Origin: Rhodanobacter fulvus Jip2
GTDB lineage: Bacteria > Pseudomonadota > Gammaproteobacteria > Xanthomonadales > Rhodanobacteraceae
DNA length: 64,000 bases
NCBI RefSeq assembly: GCF_000264315.1
Contig: NZ_AJXU01000054.1
Span: 41,077-105,076, forward strand
Reading direction: 5' to 3'
Part shown: piece after piece, positions 1 through 8,793 of the stretch
Position numbering within the stretch: position 1 is the stretch's first letter
Layout: each line of letters begins with the position of its first letter
The notes under the pieces: generated by a model
The model's input: only the letters and a program-made list of their open reading frames with translations
What the model was told of the DNA's origin: nothing
Database searches by the model: none
Program-made: the position numbers and the translations under genes

Positions 1-1
1 C

Positions 2-265
2 GTCGCCAACCTCGACCTGGGCAACGACTGGATCAGCTTCCAGGCGCGCTTCTCGGGTGTCAGCCAGTCGATCCACATACCGGTTCGTGCGGTGCTGGCG
101 TTGTATGCCCAGGAGAACGGGCAAGGCATGATGTTCCCGGCCGAAGAAGAGGGCGACATGCCTCCGCCGACCACGCCACCCGACGACGACAAGACGTCCG
201 CCAGCCCCGCTGCACCCGCCGAGGCAGCGCCAAAGCGCGGCGCGCATCTGCGCGTCGTCAAATAG
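2..265 (+). CDS. sspB: SspB, ClpXP protease specificity-enhancing factor (3' part)
   Basis: This is the C-terminal 87 codons of a gene that begins left of the window and ends with TAG at 263-265. SspB binds ssrA-tagged and other substrates and delivers them to the ClpXP protease in the cytosol. The visible part starts in the conserved SspB fold (NLDLGNDWISFQARF, then HIPVRAVLALYAQENGQGM). It continues into a Pro/Asp/Ala-rich flexible linker and ends in the basic/hydrophobic tail RGAHLRVVK. That tail matches the short C-terminal ClpX-docking peptide (XB motif, LRVVK-like) known in this family. The N-terminal half cannot be judged. Recognition rests on the fold sequence and this tail. Confidence 0.88.
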   Translation, partial: VANLDLGNDWISFQARFSGVSQSIHIPVRAVLALYAQENGQGMMFPAEEEGDMPPPTTPPDDDKTSASPAAPAEAAPKRGAHLRVVK

Positions 266-292
266 CCATCAGGTAGCGCCTAAACGCGGGAA

Positions 293-709
293 TCAGTGCA
301 GGCGTTGGTCGGCCCGGCGCGGACGCAGCGGGATCACGTTGTCGGATGTCTGGTGGTTTGCGCCTGTCGCGCCGGCGATGGCAACCGGAGACACGGGCAG
401 GTCTGGCGTAGGCAAGCTCAGTGCGCTGATCGCTGTGCCTAGCATCCACATGTGCGCGGATTTGCGATCGTCGCCTTCAAGGCTGACTTCGAACCCGTAG
501 CAGCGCTCGATCCTGCCCCGGCCGGGGCTGCCGCGATGCAGTCGCAAGGCACGCAGCCCGACGGTTTCATCCAGCAGCTGCAGCCCATGTTGCAAGCACA
601 AGCGACGCGCCTCGCGTACGGCATGTTCCCGCGCCGCGCTGATTTTCAGCCACAGGCCGACAGCGGCACCAAGCGACAGCAGCAACAGCAGGTCTGAAAG
701 ATTGCTCAT
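293..709 (-). CDS. DUF3301 family membrane-anchored protein
   Basis: This encodes a 138-residue protein starting MSNLSDLLLLLSLGAA. The first 20 or so residues form a single hydrophobic segment, followed by Lys/Arg/Glu-rich sequence and a short beta-rich domain (IERCYGFEVSLEGDDR). That is the pattern of DUF3301 proteins, small inner-membrane-anchored proteins of unknown function in gammaproteobacteria. A start further upstream at 760 is possible, but it would put charged residues before the hydrophobic segment, so 709 is preferred. It lies 117 bp downstream of nadC on the same strand and may be the last gene of that operon. The function is unknown. Confidence 0.72.
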   Translation of the reverse strand: MSNLSDLLLLLSLGAAVGLWLKISAAREHAVREARRLCLQHGLQLLDETVGLRALRLHRGSPGRGRIERCYGFEVSLEGDDRKSAHMWMLGTAISALSLPTPDLPVSPVAIAGATGANHQTSDNVIPLRPRRADQRLH

Positions 710-826
710 GCCGTCAGTGTGTGGGCCGCCGCTACCGTGTGCAAGCGATCGCAGGCACATCGTTCGATCCGCGATGCGGTCGACGACGGGCGATTCACCC
801 GTTCGGGAAGTTGGCGCGCCGAGCCG

Positions 827-1684
827 TCAGCTCAATTGCAGGCGCAGGGAGAAATCCACCGCGTGGACATGCTTGGTCAGCGCACCCACGGAAATGAAAT
901 CCACGCCGGTGCGCGCGATGGCGCCGATCGTCTGCAGGTCGACGTTGCCCGAAGCTTCCAGTGGCACGCGGCCGGCCGTGATCCGCACCGCTTCGGCCAT
1001 GTGTGGCAGGTCGAAGTTGTCCAGCATGATGCGGTCCACATCCGTCTCCAGCGCCAGTGCCAGCTCGGCCAGCGTTTCCACCTCGACCTCCAGCGGCAGA
1101 TCGGGGTGCTTTTGCCTCGCCGTCTGCACCGCCGCGGCGAGGCTGCCCGTCGCGATGATGTGGTTTTCCTTGATCAGGATGGCATCGTACAAACCCATCC
1201 GCTGGTTGTGGCCGCCGCCGCAACGCACCGCGTATTTTTGCGCCAGGCGCAGCCCCGGTACGGTTTTGCGGGTGTCGAGGATGCGCGCGGCGGTGCCGGC
1301 GATGGCCTCGACATGGGACGAGGTAATGGTGGCGGTGCCGGACAGCAGTTGCAGGAAATTCAGCGCCGAACGCTCCGCAGTCACCAATGCCCGGGCTTGG
1401 CCGGAAAGGCGGCAGATCACGGCACCAGCCGTAGCCCGTTGCCCGTCCTGGAGCAGCCATTCGATATGGACCGAGGGATCCAGCCGCTGGAAGCAGGCAT
1501 CGAACCATGCGCTTCCGGCCAATACCGCATCGTCACGGCAGGTGAGTTCGGCGCGCCCGTGGGCGTCGGCGCCGAGCAGGTCCGCGGTTGCGTCGCCTGC
1601 GCCGATGTCCTCGGCGAAGGCGCGTTCGATGTCGTTGCTGATCTGGGCGGGCGAAGGGGTCGAAAGAGGCGTGCCGGAGTTCAT
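827..1684 (-). CDS. nadC: Quinolinate phosphoribosyltransferase (NadC)
   Basis: NadC converts quinolinate and PRPP to nicotinate mononucleotide, CO2 and pyrophosphate in de novo NAD synthesis in the cytosol. The 285-residue length is normal for the family. Visible signatures are ERSALNFLQLLSGTAT, the substrate-binding stretch DTRKTVPGLRLAQKYAV, then RCGGGHNQRMGLYDAILIKE, and the C-terminal barrel strand TGVDFISVGALTKH. The start ATG at 1684 overlaps the TGA of the upstream DUF1631 gene by 4 bases (ATGA), which argues for translational coupling and fixes the start. A longer reading to 1882 would run deep into the neighbour and is rejected. Confidence 0.96.
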   Translation of the reverse strand: MNSGTPLSTPSPAQISNDIERAFAEDIGAGDATADLLGADAHGRAELTCRDDAVLAGSAWFDACFQRLDPSVHIEWLLQDGQRATAGAVICRLSGQARALVTAERSALNFLQLLSGTATITSSHVEAIAGTAARILDTRKTVPGLRLAQKYAVRCGGGHNQRMGLYDAILIKENHIIATGSLAAAVQTARQKHPDLPLEVEVETLAELALALETDVDRIMLDNFDLPHMAEAVRITAGRVPLEASGNVDLQTIGAIARTGVDFISVGALTKHVHAVDFSLRLQLS

Positions 1685-3951
1685 TCTTCTTCTGTGGCAG
1701 GGGACGGATGGCTGAGGCGGTCCACGATGGCGCTCATGGCTCGCTCGAACAGCGCGTTGGCGGCCAGTACGCGCGCCTTGCCCTGCTTCAACAGGGTGGC
1801 CAGCTCCCGTGGCGCGTAATCCGCCACCTTCAGCCCGCGCCGATTCACGAACAGATAGCGCCCGGTCATCGGGCTGATCCACGACAGCTTGGCCCGCGTG
1901 CAGGAGTCATCGGCGAGCGAGAGTTCCAGCCAGGTACCCGACTGGAGCGCTTCCACCTGGCGATACTCGGGGCTGTCCGTGGTGATGTCGGGGGAGGCGA
2001 AGCCGAGATTGTCGTCGTCGAAATCCGGCGCAGCCTGAACCAGCGGCTGGATGCTGTCGGGGATAGGCAGTGCGGATTCGTCCTCCGCCGGTGGCGCGGC
2101 GGAAGGATTTATCTCGCCCAGTTGCTGGCGGTAGTAGGTATGCAACTGGCCCAGCAGCCGCTCGATATCCGGCTCCTGGAAAGCGACATTGGCCAGGCCG
2201 TGACGCAGCGCCCGCTCGATGCCGGGCAACATCTGCCGAAGCGCCTGCCGGGCTTCAGGGGTTTGGGCGGGACGGCTGCTGGCGATGAACTCATTGACGA
2301 AATGCAGCGCCACCTTGAACTCGGTCGAGTCATCGCCGTGGCGCAACAGCAGCAGCACCATGTGGTTGGCCCACGCGCGAGCGAGCACGCCATGGATCAA
2401 CGGCGGCAATTCATTCGTGCCGATTCGCTCGACGATTTCCCGGGCGGCGCGACGACGTGCGTACTCCAGTTTTTCGCGGCCGCGAGTGGATTCGGCCACG
2501 CGCAGCTCGGCCAGATCTGCGCGTTTCATGCTCAGTTCCTGGAACTGCTGCAGATCGGTCAGGAGCCGGTCGAAAATGCCCATGTCGTCATCGAATTCGT
2601 GCAGTAGCTGTTCGACGATGGACTTGACCTTCTCGTGCAGGCGCCGGTCGCGGTCGGATTCGTCGGACCAGCCCTTCGCCTGTTCCGCCAGACCGTCGAG
2701 CAGGCGCCGTGCCGGATGCTGGCGATGCGCGAAGAGCTTGCGATCGATGATGGCCGCTTTCAGATAGGGAATCTGCAGTCGAGCCAGGAGTACCTGCATC
2801 TCCGGTGGCAGGTTGCGGTCTTCCAGGATGAACTCGAACAACATGCCCACCAGGTCGATGGTGTCCTCGTCGATCGAGGCAACCTGTCCCGGCCGCGCAC
2901 CACGCAAGGCACCGATCTGGCGCAGCAGTTGCTCCTTCAGCGCGGTGACCTCGTGACTGAGGTTGGCGCTGGACAGGCCGGCGGCCGATGGCTGCACGTC
3001 GGTGGTGGCTATCTGGTTCTGCAGCACGCTGAGTGCGCCCAGCAATTCGTTCACCGAGGGCAATGGGCCGCCGGAATAATTGCTCGTCCCGCTATCGCCG
3101 CTTTCACCGGGATGGCCGCGACGTGCGTTGAACAGGGCATGCAAGGTTTGCAGCAGGTCGCCGGGAATATCGCCCGATTCCTCGCTGGCCGCACCGTGGC
3201 GCTCGCTATTTGCCGACGAGGCGGCCGCCGTACCGGACGGCTGGCGAGCCACATGGGGACGCAGCTGGGGCAGTACACCAGCGCGAATAAGTTCCGCGTT
3301 GATCGCCTGATACAACTCCTCGAGTGCCGACAATACATAGCGGTCGAACAGCTTGTAGATAATCAGTTTCACGCGCATGTCGGCACTGAGTTCGTGCAAT
3401 GCCGTGCGGAATGCCTGGGACAGGATCGCGGGCGCGACGGGGTTGTTGCTGTCGTCGATCTTGTGGCCGCCGCAAATGACCGACAGGCGATGATTGACGG
3501 CGAACAGATCGCGGGACATGCGCGATTCGTTCTTGCCGATCATGCTGGTGATCGCCAGCGATTCCTCCAGTTCGTTGTCGGCAACCAGCGACAACTCCAC
3601 CACGCCGGTGGGGGCGGGGGAATGCGTTGCCGACGGCCGGCGGCTGGCCAGTTCGCCCAATTCACGCCCGATGGTGGACAGGAACAACCGCTCCACCGTC
3701 GCCCGACGCTTGCGCACATCGCGCATGCCGTCGAAGTAGTGCATCTGGGCCGCATTGTTCTCGGCCTTTTCGGCCAGGTCGAATAATGCGTCGTCCACAT
3801 GTTCGAACACGTTGCCGACCCACTGCTGCAGCAAACGATTGGCAATGGTGCGAACCGTTGCAAGCAATTCACCGACGCGCTCGCTGGAAGGATCCATGCG
3901 CTGGTTCAAATTGACGATTTTTGATGAGTCACTGGCTTCGTTCATAGCCAC
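1681..3951 (-). CDS. DUF1631 domain protein
   Basis: This encodes a 756-residue, largely helical cytosolic protein without a signal peptide. It resembles the DUF1631 family (large gammaproteobacterial proteins of unknown function, sometimes mis-annotated as thymidine phosphorylase). Conserved-looking parts are the N-terminal LLQQWVGNVFEHVDDALFDL, a mid-region with LVGMLFEFILEDRNLP, and a C-terminal segment WLELSLADDSCTRAKLSWIS with PMTGRYLFVNRRGLKV. The last segment looks like a PilZ-like or small beta-barrel module, which is my inference. A Ser/Gly/Ala-rich low-complexity linker lies around residues 225-300. Its stop overlaps the nadC start, so both are read from one transcript. MAMNE offers two in-frame ATGs; the first is used. 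Confidence 0.8.
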   Translation of the reverse strand: MAMNEASDSSKIVNLNQRMDPSSERVGELLATVRTIANRLLQQWVGNVFEHVDDALFDLAEKAENNAAQMHYFDGMRDVRKRRATVERLFLSTIGRELGELASRRPSATHSPAPTGVVELSLVADNELEESLAITSMIGKNESRMSRDLFAVNHRLSVICGGHKIDDSNNPVAPAILSQAFRTALHELSADMRVKLIIYKLFDRYVLSALEELYQAINAELIRAGVLPQLRPHVARQPSGTAAASSANSERHGAASEESGDIPGDLLQTLHALFNARRGHPGESGDSGTSNYSGGPLPSVNELLGALSVLQNQIATTDVQPSAAGLSSANLSHEVTALKEQLLRQIGALRGARPGQVASIDEDTIDLVGMLFEFILEDRNLPPEMQVLLARLQIPYLKAAIIDRKLFAHRQHPARRLLDGLAEQAKGWSDESDRDRRLHEKVKSIVEQLLHEFDDDMGIFDRLLTDLQQFQELSMKRADLAELRVAESTRGREKLEYARRRAAREIVERIGTNELPPLIHGVLARAWANHMVLLLLRHGDDSTEFKVALHFVNEFIASSRPAQTPEARQALRQMLPGIERALRHGLANVAFQEPDIERLLGQLHTYYRQQLGEINPSAAPPAEDESALPIPDSIQPLVQAAPDFDDDNLGFASPDITTDSPEYRQVEALQSGTWLELSLADDSCTRAKLSWISPMTGRYLFVNRRGLKVADYAPRELATLLKQGKARVLAANALFERAMSAIVDRLSHPSPATEEE

Positions 3952-4097
3952 GCCCCCGGAGCGTCATCAGTCATGCAGTGCCGTCCGGGCGAACCGGTCG
4001 GAATGCCACAATAAGCCAAAGCGAGCCCGCATGTCATGCCTGGCGCACATTATCAATGATCCGGTCGGCCCAATGGCCCCAGGGCATTTACTCGTTT

Positions 4098-4370
4098 TCA
4101 GGATGCCGCCGGAAAATCCGTCAGTTGCAGCGTACCAATACCTTCTTCCGGGAGCATGACAGGAATGCCGTCGTCGACCCGGTAGATGACCTTCCGGTCC
4201 GTGGTGATCAGGCCTTCCGCGATGGGTTGGCGCACGCGGGCGTGCGCCACGGTATCGACGGATCCGGCGCTGATGGCCGCATTCAGGGCGTCGAGTTCGT
4301 GCTTGCCCAGGGGCCGCACCGGTGTCTTGCTGACCGGGCAGCACAGGATGTCGAGTAAGCGCTTGTCCAT
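4098..4370 (-). CDS. Trm112 family protein (UPF0434, YcaR-like)
   Basis: This encodes a small 90-residue protein beginning MDKRLLDILCCPVSKTPVR. The start (LLDILCCPVSKTPL-like) and the C-terminal VIYRVDDGIPVML motif are typical of bacterial Trm112/YcaR proteins. These small domains resemble the Trm112 methyltransferase partner; their bacterial role is unsettled. A canonical zinc site would need four cysteines, but only the CC pair near residue 10 is visible, so metal binding may be reduced or absent. It is divergently placed from purE, with about 65 bp between the two starts. Confidence 0.85.
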   Translation of the reverse strand: MDKRLLDILCCPVSKTPVRPLGKHELDALNAAISAGSVDTVAHARVRQPIAEGLITTDRKVIYRVDDGIPVMLPEEGIGTLQLTDFPAAS

Positions 4371-4408
4371 GATGATTTATGCGGGATGCCGGAGCTGCGG
4401 AAAGCCCG

Positions 4409-4414
4409 TACAAT
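4409..4414 (+). promoter_or_regulatory. Candidate -10 element for purEK
   Basis: TACAAT (one mismatch to TATAAT) lies 23 bp before the ATG at 4438. Transcription from it would start near 4421, which supports 4438 over 4423 as the purE start. I find no convincing -35 hexamer at 16-18 bp, so this is only a weak assignment. Confidence 0.35.
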
Positions 4415-4437
4415 AGCGGTTTTTGGACGGCCGAACC

Positions 4438-4941
4438 ATGACAGCAGCAATCAGGGCGCCGCGCGTTGGCGTGGTGATGGGGTCACGTTCGGACTGGGAA
4501 ACGATGCAGCACGCGGCCGATGTGCTGACCGAACTGGGCGTGTCGCACGAGGTGCAGGTGGTCTCCGCGCACCGCACACCTGACTTGTTGTTTCAATATG
4601 CCGAACAGGCTGCCGGCCGGGGCATCCAGGTGGTGATCGCCGGGGCCGGCGGCGCGGCGCATCTGCCCGGCATGCTGGCGGCCAAGACGCGGCTGCCGGT
4701 GTTCGGCGTGCCGGTGCAGTCCAAGGCGCTCAACGGCATGGATTCACTGCTCTCCATCGCCCAGATGCCGGCCGGCATCCCGGTGGGGACGCTGGCCATC
4801 GGGCGCGCTGGCGCCGTCAATGCCGGGTTGCTGGCGGCCGCGGTGCTGGCCTTGCATGACGGCGACCTGGCCAAGGCGCTGGATGCGTGGCGCAGCCGCC
4901 AGACGCAAGCGGTGATCGATCAGCCGGACCCCCGCCAGTGA
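4438..4941 (+). CDS. purE: N5-carboxyaminoimidazole ribonucleotide mutase (PurE)
   Basis: PurE moves the carboxyl group of N5-CAIR to form CAIR in de novo purine synthesis. The protein has 167 residues from the ATG at 4438, the usual class I PurE size. It has the family signatures [13 protein letters not shown] near the N-terminus (phosphate site), VVSAHRTPD (active-site His/Arg), and [17 protein letters not shown] followed by [20 protein letters not shown]. An ATG at 4423 is also in frame, but it sits almost on the predicted transcription start. The stop overlaps the GTG start of purK (GTGA), so the two genes form a coupled operon. Confidence 0.97.
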   Translation: MTAAIRAPRVGVVMGSRSDWETMQHAADVLTELGVSHEVQVVSAHRTPDLLFQYAEQAAGRGIQVVIAGAGGAAHLPGMLAAKTRLPVFGVPVQSKALNGMDSLLSIAQMPAGIPVGTLAIGRAGAVNAGLLAAAVLALHDGDLAKALDAWRSRQTQAVIDQPDPRQ

Positions 4942-6095
4942 CCGCGGATCGGCAGCCCGTGTTGGGCATTCTTGGCGGTGGTCAACTGGCCCGCATGCTG
5001 GCGCTTGCCGCTGCGCCGCTGGGCGTGAAGACCCTGGTCGTGGACGGTGTTGCCGATGCCTGCGCCGGTCAGGTGGCGCCGCTGTTGGTGGCCGACTGGA
5101 CCGATTACGCCGCGCTGGAAGCGTTTGCGTCGAAAGTCGACGTGGTCACCTTCGATTTCGAGAATGTGCCCGCGGAAACCGCGCATTGGCTGGCCGAGCG
5201 GGTCGCCGTGTTCCCCGCGCCGCAGGCCTTGGCCGTCGCGCAGGATCGCCTGGCCGAAAAGACCATGTTTCGCGACTGTGGCCTGCAGACGGCCGCGTTC
5301 ATGGCGGTGGATACCCGCGAGATGCTGGATCAGGCGCTGGCCACGATCGGCACGCCGGCCATTCTCAAGACGCGTCGGCTGGGTTACGACGGCAAGGGAC
5401 AGTTCCGCCTGCATTCGATCGCCGATGCGGATGCCGCATGGGCATCGCTGGGCGCGGCCGCCGCGCGGCATGGCCTGATCCTGGAAGCCTTCGTACCGTT
5501 CCAGCGCGAGTTGTCGGTGATCGCGGTGCGCGGTCGCAACGGTGATTTCAACACCTGGCCACTGACTCGCAACTGGCATACCGATGGCGTGCTCAGCATG
5601 AGCCTGGCGCCGGCGCCGGACATCGATCAGCTGCAGGGCCGGGCCACCGAGCTGGCGCGCACGCTGGCCGAGCGACTGGGGTATGTCGGCGTTTTCGCGC
5701 TGGAACTGTTCGTGAAAGACGGCGAGTTGCTGGGCAACGAGATGGCGCCGCGCGTGCACAACTCCGGCCACTGGACGATCGAAGGCGCACACACCAGCCA
5801 GTTCGAGAACCATGTTCGTGCCGTCCTCGGCATGCCGTTGGGCAATGGCGAGGCGCGCGGCGTATCGGCGATGTTCAACTGGATCGGTGACCTGCCCGAT
5901 CCCGCACCCGTATTGCGCACGGTGGATGCGCACTGGCATGACTACGGCAAGCAGGCACGGCCGGGTCGCAAGGTGGGCCATGCCACGCTTTGCGCGCCCA
6001 CGTCCGCCGCCCTGGCTGATCGCCTGGCTGATGTCGCCACGACACTGGACCGCCTGCCGCAAGCGCAGCCGGCGCTGGATGCGCTGACCCGATAA
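4938..6095 (+). CDS. purK: N5-carboxyaminoimidazole ribonucleotide synthase (PurK)
   Basis: PurK carboxylates aminoimidazole ribonucleotide using ATP and bicarbonate, making the substrate for PurE. It has 385 residues in the ATP-grasp layout: an N-terminal [15 protein letters not shown] dinucleotide-like loop, a central ATP-grasp with [15 protein letters not shown], and a metal/ATP site around [26 protein letters not shown]. The start is taken as GTG at 4938, because it overlaps the purE TGA and places the glycine loop about ten residues from the N-terminus as in the family. Earlier in-frame codons would lie inside purE. Confidence 0.96.
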   Translation: MTADRQPVLGILGGGQLARMLALAAAPLGVKTLVVDGVADACAGQVAPLLVADWTDYAALEAFASKVDVVTFDFENVPAETAHWLAERVAVFPAPQALAVAQDRLAEKTMFRDCGLQTAAFMAVDTREMLDQALATIGTPAILKTRRLGYDGKGQFRLHSIADADAAWASLGAAAARHGLILEAFVPFQRELSVIAVRGRNGDFNTWPLTRNWHTDGVLSMSLAPAPDIDQLQGRATELARTLAERLGYVGVFALELFVKDGELLGNEMAPRVHNSGHWTIEGAHTSQFENHVRAVLGMPLGNGEARGVSAMFNWIGDLPDPAPVLRTVDAHWHDYGKQARPGRKVGHATLCAPTSAALADRLADVATTLDRLPQAQPALDALTR

Positions 6096-6125
6096 GCGCC
6101 ATCGCGAGCACCGCGCCGACCCATG

Positions 6126-6158
6126 AAAAAACGGAGCCATGACGGCTCCGTTTTTTTT
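6126..6158. terminator. Bidirectional intrinsic terminator between purK and sodB
   Basis: An 8-bp perfect stem (6131-6138 with 6144-6151) and a 5-base loop are flanked by A6 on the left and T8 on the right. It can therefore end both purEK (rightward) and sodB (leftward), which converge here. Confidence 0.9.
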
Positions 6159-6174
6159 GTCGCTGACCGGAAAA

Positions 6175-6753
6175 TCAGGCGAGGTTCTTCGCCGCGAAAT
6201 CCCAGTTCACCAGATTCCAGAACGCTTCCAGGTACTTCGGACGGGCGTTGCGGTAGTCGATGTAATACGCGTGCTCCCACACGTCGGTGGTGAACAGCGG
6301 CTTGTCGGTGCCGGTGATCGGGGTGGCGGCGTTGGACGTGTTGACGATGCCCAGCGAGCCATCCTGGCGCTGCACCAGCCAGGTCCAGCCCGAGCCGAAG
6401 TTGCCGGCGGCGGATTTGCTGAACTCTTCCTTGAATTTCTCGACCGAACCGAACGCCTTGTTGATCGCGTCGGCCAGCTTGCCGGTCGGCTCGCCGCCGC
6501 CGTTGGGCTTCATCGAGTTCCAGTAGAACGTGTGGTTCCAGGTTTGCGCCGCGTTGTTGAACACGCCGCCGGACGACTTCTTGATGATGTCCTCGAGCGA
6601 AGCGTTGGCAAACTCGGTGCCTTCGATCAGTTTGTTCAGGTTGGTGACATAGGCCTGATGATGCTTGCCGTAGTGGAACTCCAGCGTTTCGGCCGAGATA
6701 TGGGGCTCGAGGGCGCTTTTTTCGTACGGGAGGGGAGGAAGTTCAATGGCCAT
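6175..6753 (-). CDS. sodB: Iron superoxide dismutase
   Basis: SodB converts superoxide to hydrogen peroxide and oxygen in the cytosol. It has 192 residues, starting [20 protein letters not shown], the standard SodB N-terminus. Metal ligands are visible: His27 (LEFHYGKHH), His in QTWNHTFYW, and Asp and His in [13 protein letters not shown]. The Gln in [10 protein letters not shown], from the N-terminal half, is the usual mark of the iron rather than manganese type. [13 protein letters not shown] is the conserved Trp region. An AAGGAG Shine-Dalgarno sits just before the ATG at 6753. It is divergent from grxD. Confidence 0.97.
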   Translation of the reverse strand: MAIELPPLPYEKSALEPHISAETLEFHYGKHHQAYVTNLNKLIEGTEFANASLEDIIKKSSGGVFNNAAQTWNHTFYWNSMKPNGGGEPTGKLADAINKAFGSVEKFKEEFSKSAAGNFGSGWTWLVQRQDGSLGIVNTSNAATPITGTDKPLFTTDVWEHAYYIDYRNARPKYLEAFWNLVNWDFAAKNLA

Positions 6754-6819
6754 GATTGGCTCCTTGGCGATGGCGGAGGAAGCGCGACCGGTCGCAACGG
6801 CCGGCCGCTGGGGGGCTGA

Positions 6820-6825
6820 TACAAT
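6820..6825 (+). promoter_or_regulatory. Candidate -10 element for grxD
   Basis: TACAAT lies about 38 bp before the grxD ATG at 6863, within the short divergent region shared with sodB. No good -35 hexamer is visible, so the assignment is tentative. Confidence 0.3.
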
Positions 6826-6862
6826 GCCGGCCTGCATGCATTGTAAAGACGAACGTCGAACC

Positions 6863-7186
6863 ATGGATATTAACGAACGAATCAAGGCGATGCTTGCCGA
6901 GCATCCCATCGTGCTCTTCATGAAGGGTACGCCGGAATTTCCGATGTGTGGTTTTTCCAGCCGCGCAGCGCGTGCGTTGAGCGATGCCGGTGCTCCCTTT
7001 CACGCCGTGAACGTGCTGGCCGACCCCCAGGTGCGCGCGGCGTTGCCGCATTTCGCCAACCTGCCCACGTTCCCGCAGATGTTCATCCAGGGCGAGTTGA
7101 TCGGCGGCTGCGACGTCATCGAGGATTTGCAGGTGGCCGGTGAACTGGCACGCATGGCCAGCGACGTCGCGGAAACGACGCATTGA
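6863..7186 (+). CDS. grxD: Monothiol glutaredoxin (Grx4/GrxD type)
   Basis: This encodes a 107-residue glutaredoxin with the monothiol motif CGFS (Cys29 in [12 protein letters not shown]). Other family signatures are [13 protein letters not shown], the [16 protein letters not shown] glutathione/cis-proline region, and an N-terminal helix [14 protein letters not shown]. Such proteins bind glutathione-coordinated [2Fe-2S] clusters and act in Fe-S cluster transfer and iron sensing, often with BolA. An in-frame extension to 6746 exists but is not family-like; ATG 6863 gives the exact family N-terminus. Its TGA overlaps a TTG start of the next gene. Confidence 0.96.
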   Translation: MDINERIKAMLAEHPIVLFMKGTPEFPMCGFSSRAARALSDAGAPFHAVNVLADPQVRAALPHFANLPTFPQMFIQGELIGGCDVIEDLQVAGELARMASDVAETTH

Positions 7187-7956
7187 CCGCGCTGCCTGTA
7201 GCCCGCTTGCCCGAGGGCTGGAAACCTGCGGCCGATACGCTGGCCGGGCGCGTTGTTCTCGTCACCGGCGCCTATGGCGGGTTGGGTAGCGCGGTGTCGC
7301 GCGCCGCTGCGCGCGCCGGTGCCACGGTCGTCATCACCGGCAAGCGCAAGCGCCAGCTGGAGCAGCTTTACGACGCCATGATGTCCGAGGGCTTGCCCGA
7401 GCCGGTGATCCATCCGCTGGACATGGAAGCGGCCACGCCCGCCGATTACGCCGCGCTGGCCGAAGGGCTGGAGCGCGACTTTGGCCGCCTGGATGGCATC
7501 GTGCACGCGGCGGCGAGTTTTGCCGGACTCACGCCCATCGTCATGCACAAGCCCGATGCCTGGCTGCGCACGATGCACGTGAATGTGTCGGCGCCCTTCG
7601 CACTGACCCAGGCCTGCATGCCGCTGCTGCTGGGCGCGCCGGACAGTGCCGTGGTGTTCGTGCTGGACAATCCGGACCTGTTGCAGCGGGCGCACTGGGG
7701 CGCTTATGGCGCATCGAAGGCGGCGCTGGAACGGCTCGTGGCGATCCTGCATCAGGAAACCGATGACGGCGCGATGCGCACGCATGCGTTGCTGCCCGCG
7801 CCGATGCGCACCACGCTGCGGCGCATGGCCTATTTCGGCGAAGACTCCATGCAACTGCCGCTGCCCGATGCGACGGCGGAAGCGGCGGTTTACCTGCTTG
7901 GCCCCGATGCGGCACCGGCGCGTGGCGCGGTGCTGGACCTGCGCGACGGCGCCTGA
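7183..7956 (+). CDS. YciK-like short-chain dehydrogenase/reductase with altered active site
   Basis: This encodes a 257-residue SDR-fold protein. The NAD(P)-binding loop TGAYGGLG is at residues 29-36 and the catalytic pair Tyr175/Lys179 lies in WGAYGASK. The layout, including the WGAY-ASK context, most resembles E. coli YciK. However, the strand that normally ends FTSSS reads FVLDN here. Aligning without gaps to Tyr175 puts Asp162 where the catalytic Ser should be, so normal reductase chemistry may be lost or changed. The start is TTG at 7183 in a TTGA overlap with grxD; no better start is found within the next 60 codons. The substrate is unknown. Confidence 0.85.
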   Translation: MTALPVARLPEGWKPAADTLAGRVVLVTGAYGGLGSAVSRAAARAGATVVITGKRKRQLEQLYDAMMSEGLPEPVIHPLDMEAATPADYAALAEGLERDFGRLDGIVHAAASFAGLTPIVMHKPDAWLRTMHVNVSAPFALTQACMPLLLGAPDSAVVFVLDNPDLLQRAHWGAYGASKAALERLVAILHQETDDGAMRTHALLPAPMRTTLRRMAYFGEDSMQLPLPDATAEAAVYLLGPDAAPARGAVLDLRDGA

Positions 7957-8069
7957 TTCCGAGCGCTTCGCCGCCTTCGCAGGCGGCCGCTGGTTTCGGT
8001 GTAAAACCGCAATCTGTACGCAAACCTGCACGGGTCGAGCGACCCGCCACCCAAGGAGCCTCCGGTTCG

Positions 8070-8681
8070 ATGGAAACGCAGATGACCACGTTGTCGGCGG
8101 GAATCATGTTGTTTCTGATCATGGATCCGCTGGGCAACATCCCGTTCTTCCTCAGCCTGCTCAAGGATGTGCCACCGCGCCGGCGTCGCCTGGTGATGGT
8201 GCGCGAGCTGCTGATTGCGCTGGGCGTGCTGCTGGTGTTCCTGTTTGGTGGCCAGTTCATGCTGAAGCTGCTGCAGCTGAAGTCCGATTCGATCAGCATC
8301 GCCGGTGGCATCGTGCTGTTTCTGATCGGCATCCGCATGGTGTTCCCGCCGGCCGACGGCGGCGGCATCTTCGGCAAGGCCGGCGAGGGTGAGCCGTTCA
8401 TCGTACCGATGGCGATCCCCGGCGTGGCCGGCCCGTCGGCCATGGCCGCGCTGCTGCTGCTGACCAACAGCCAGCCCGGCCGCACCGCCGACTGGGTGAT
8501 CGCCTTGTTGCTGGCATGGCTGGCCACGTCGGTGATCCTGCTCAGCGCCACCTACCTGTTCCGCTGGCTGGGCGAGAGCGTGCTGACCGCGCTGGAGCGG
8601 GTGATGGGCATGTTGTTGATCGCCTTGTCCGTGCAGATGTTCCTGGGCGGCGTCGCTTCGTTCCTGCATCTGGCGATCTGA
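8070..8681 (+). CDS. MarC/YhgN family inner-membrane protein
   Basis: This encodes a 203-residue hydrophobic protein with about six predicted membrane segments. It carries the family signature near the N-terminus (FLIMDPLGNIPFFLSLLKDV) and a second inverted-like half with EPFIVPMAIPGVAGPSAMA. Both are characteristic of the MarC/YhgN/SnatA family. Some members have been reported as amino-acid exporters, but most have no known role. A good Shine-Dalgarno (AAGGAG at 8053-8058) precedes the ATG. It stands alone between the SDR gene and the acyltransferase gene. Confidence 0.92.
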   Translation: METQMTTLSAGIMLFLIMDPLGNIPFFLSLLKDVPPRRRRLVMVRELLIALGVLLVFLFGGQFMLKLLQLKSDSISIAGGIVLFLIGIRMVFPPADGGGIFGKAGEGEPFIVPMAIPGVAGPSAMAALLLLTNSQPGRTADWVIALLLAWLATSVILLSATYLFRWLGESVLTALERVMGMLLIALSVQMFLGGVASFLHLAI

Positions 8682-8793
8682 GCGCAAGGCGCTTCCCCCT
8701 CGGCAGCCCAGGTGAAGCGGCATTGACGCCGCACATACTCGACCTGTTGTCACAATCGTCTGACAGATTGGGGAAAACTCTCGAGGGCGCGAC

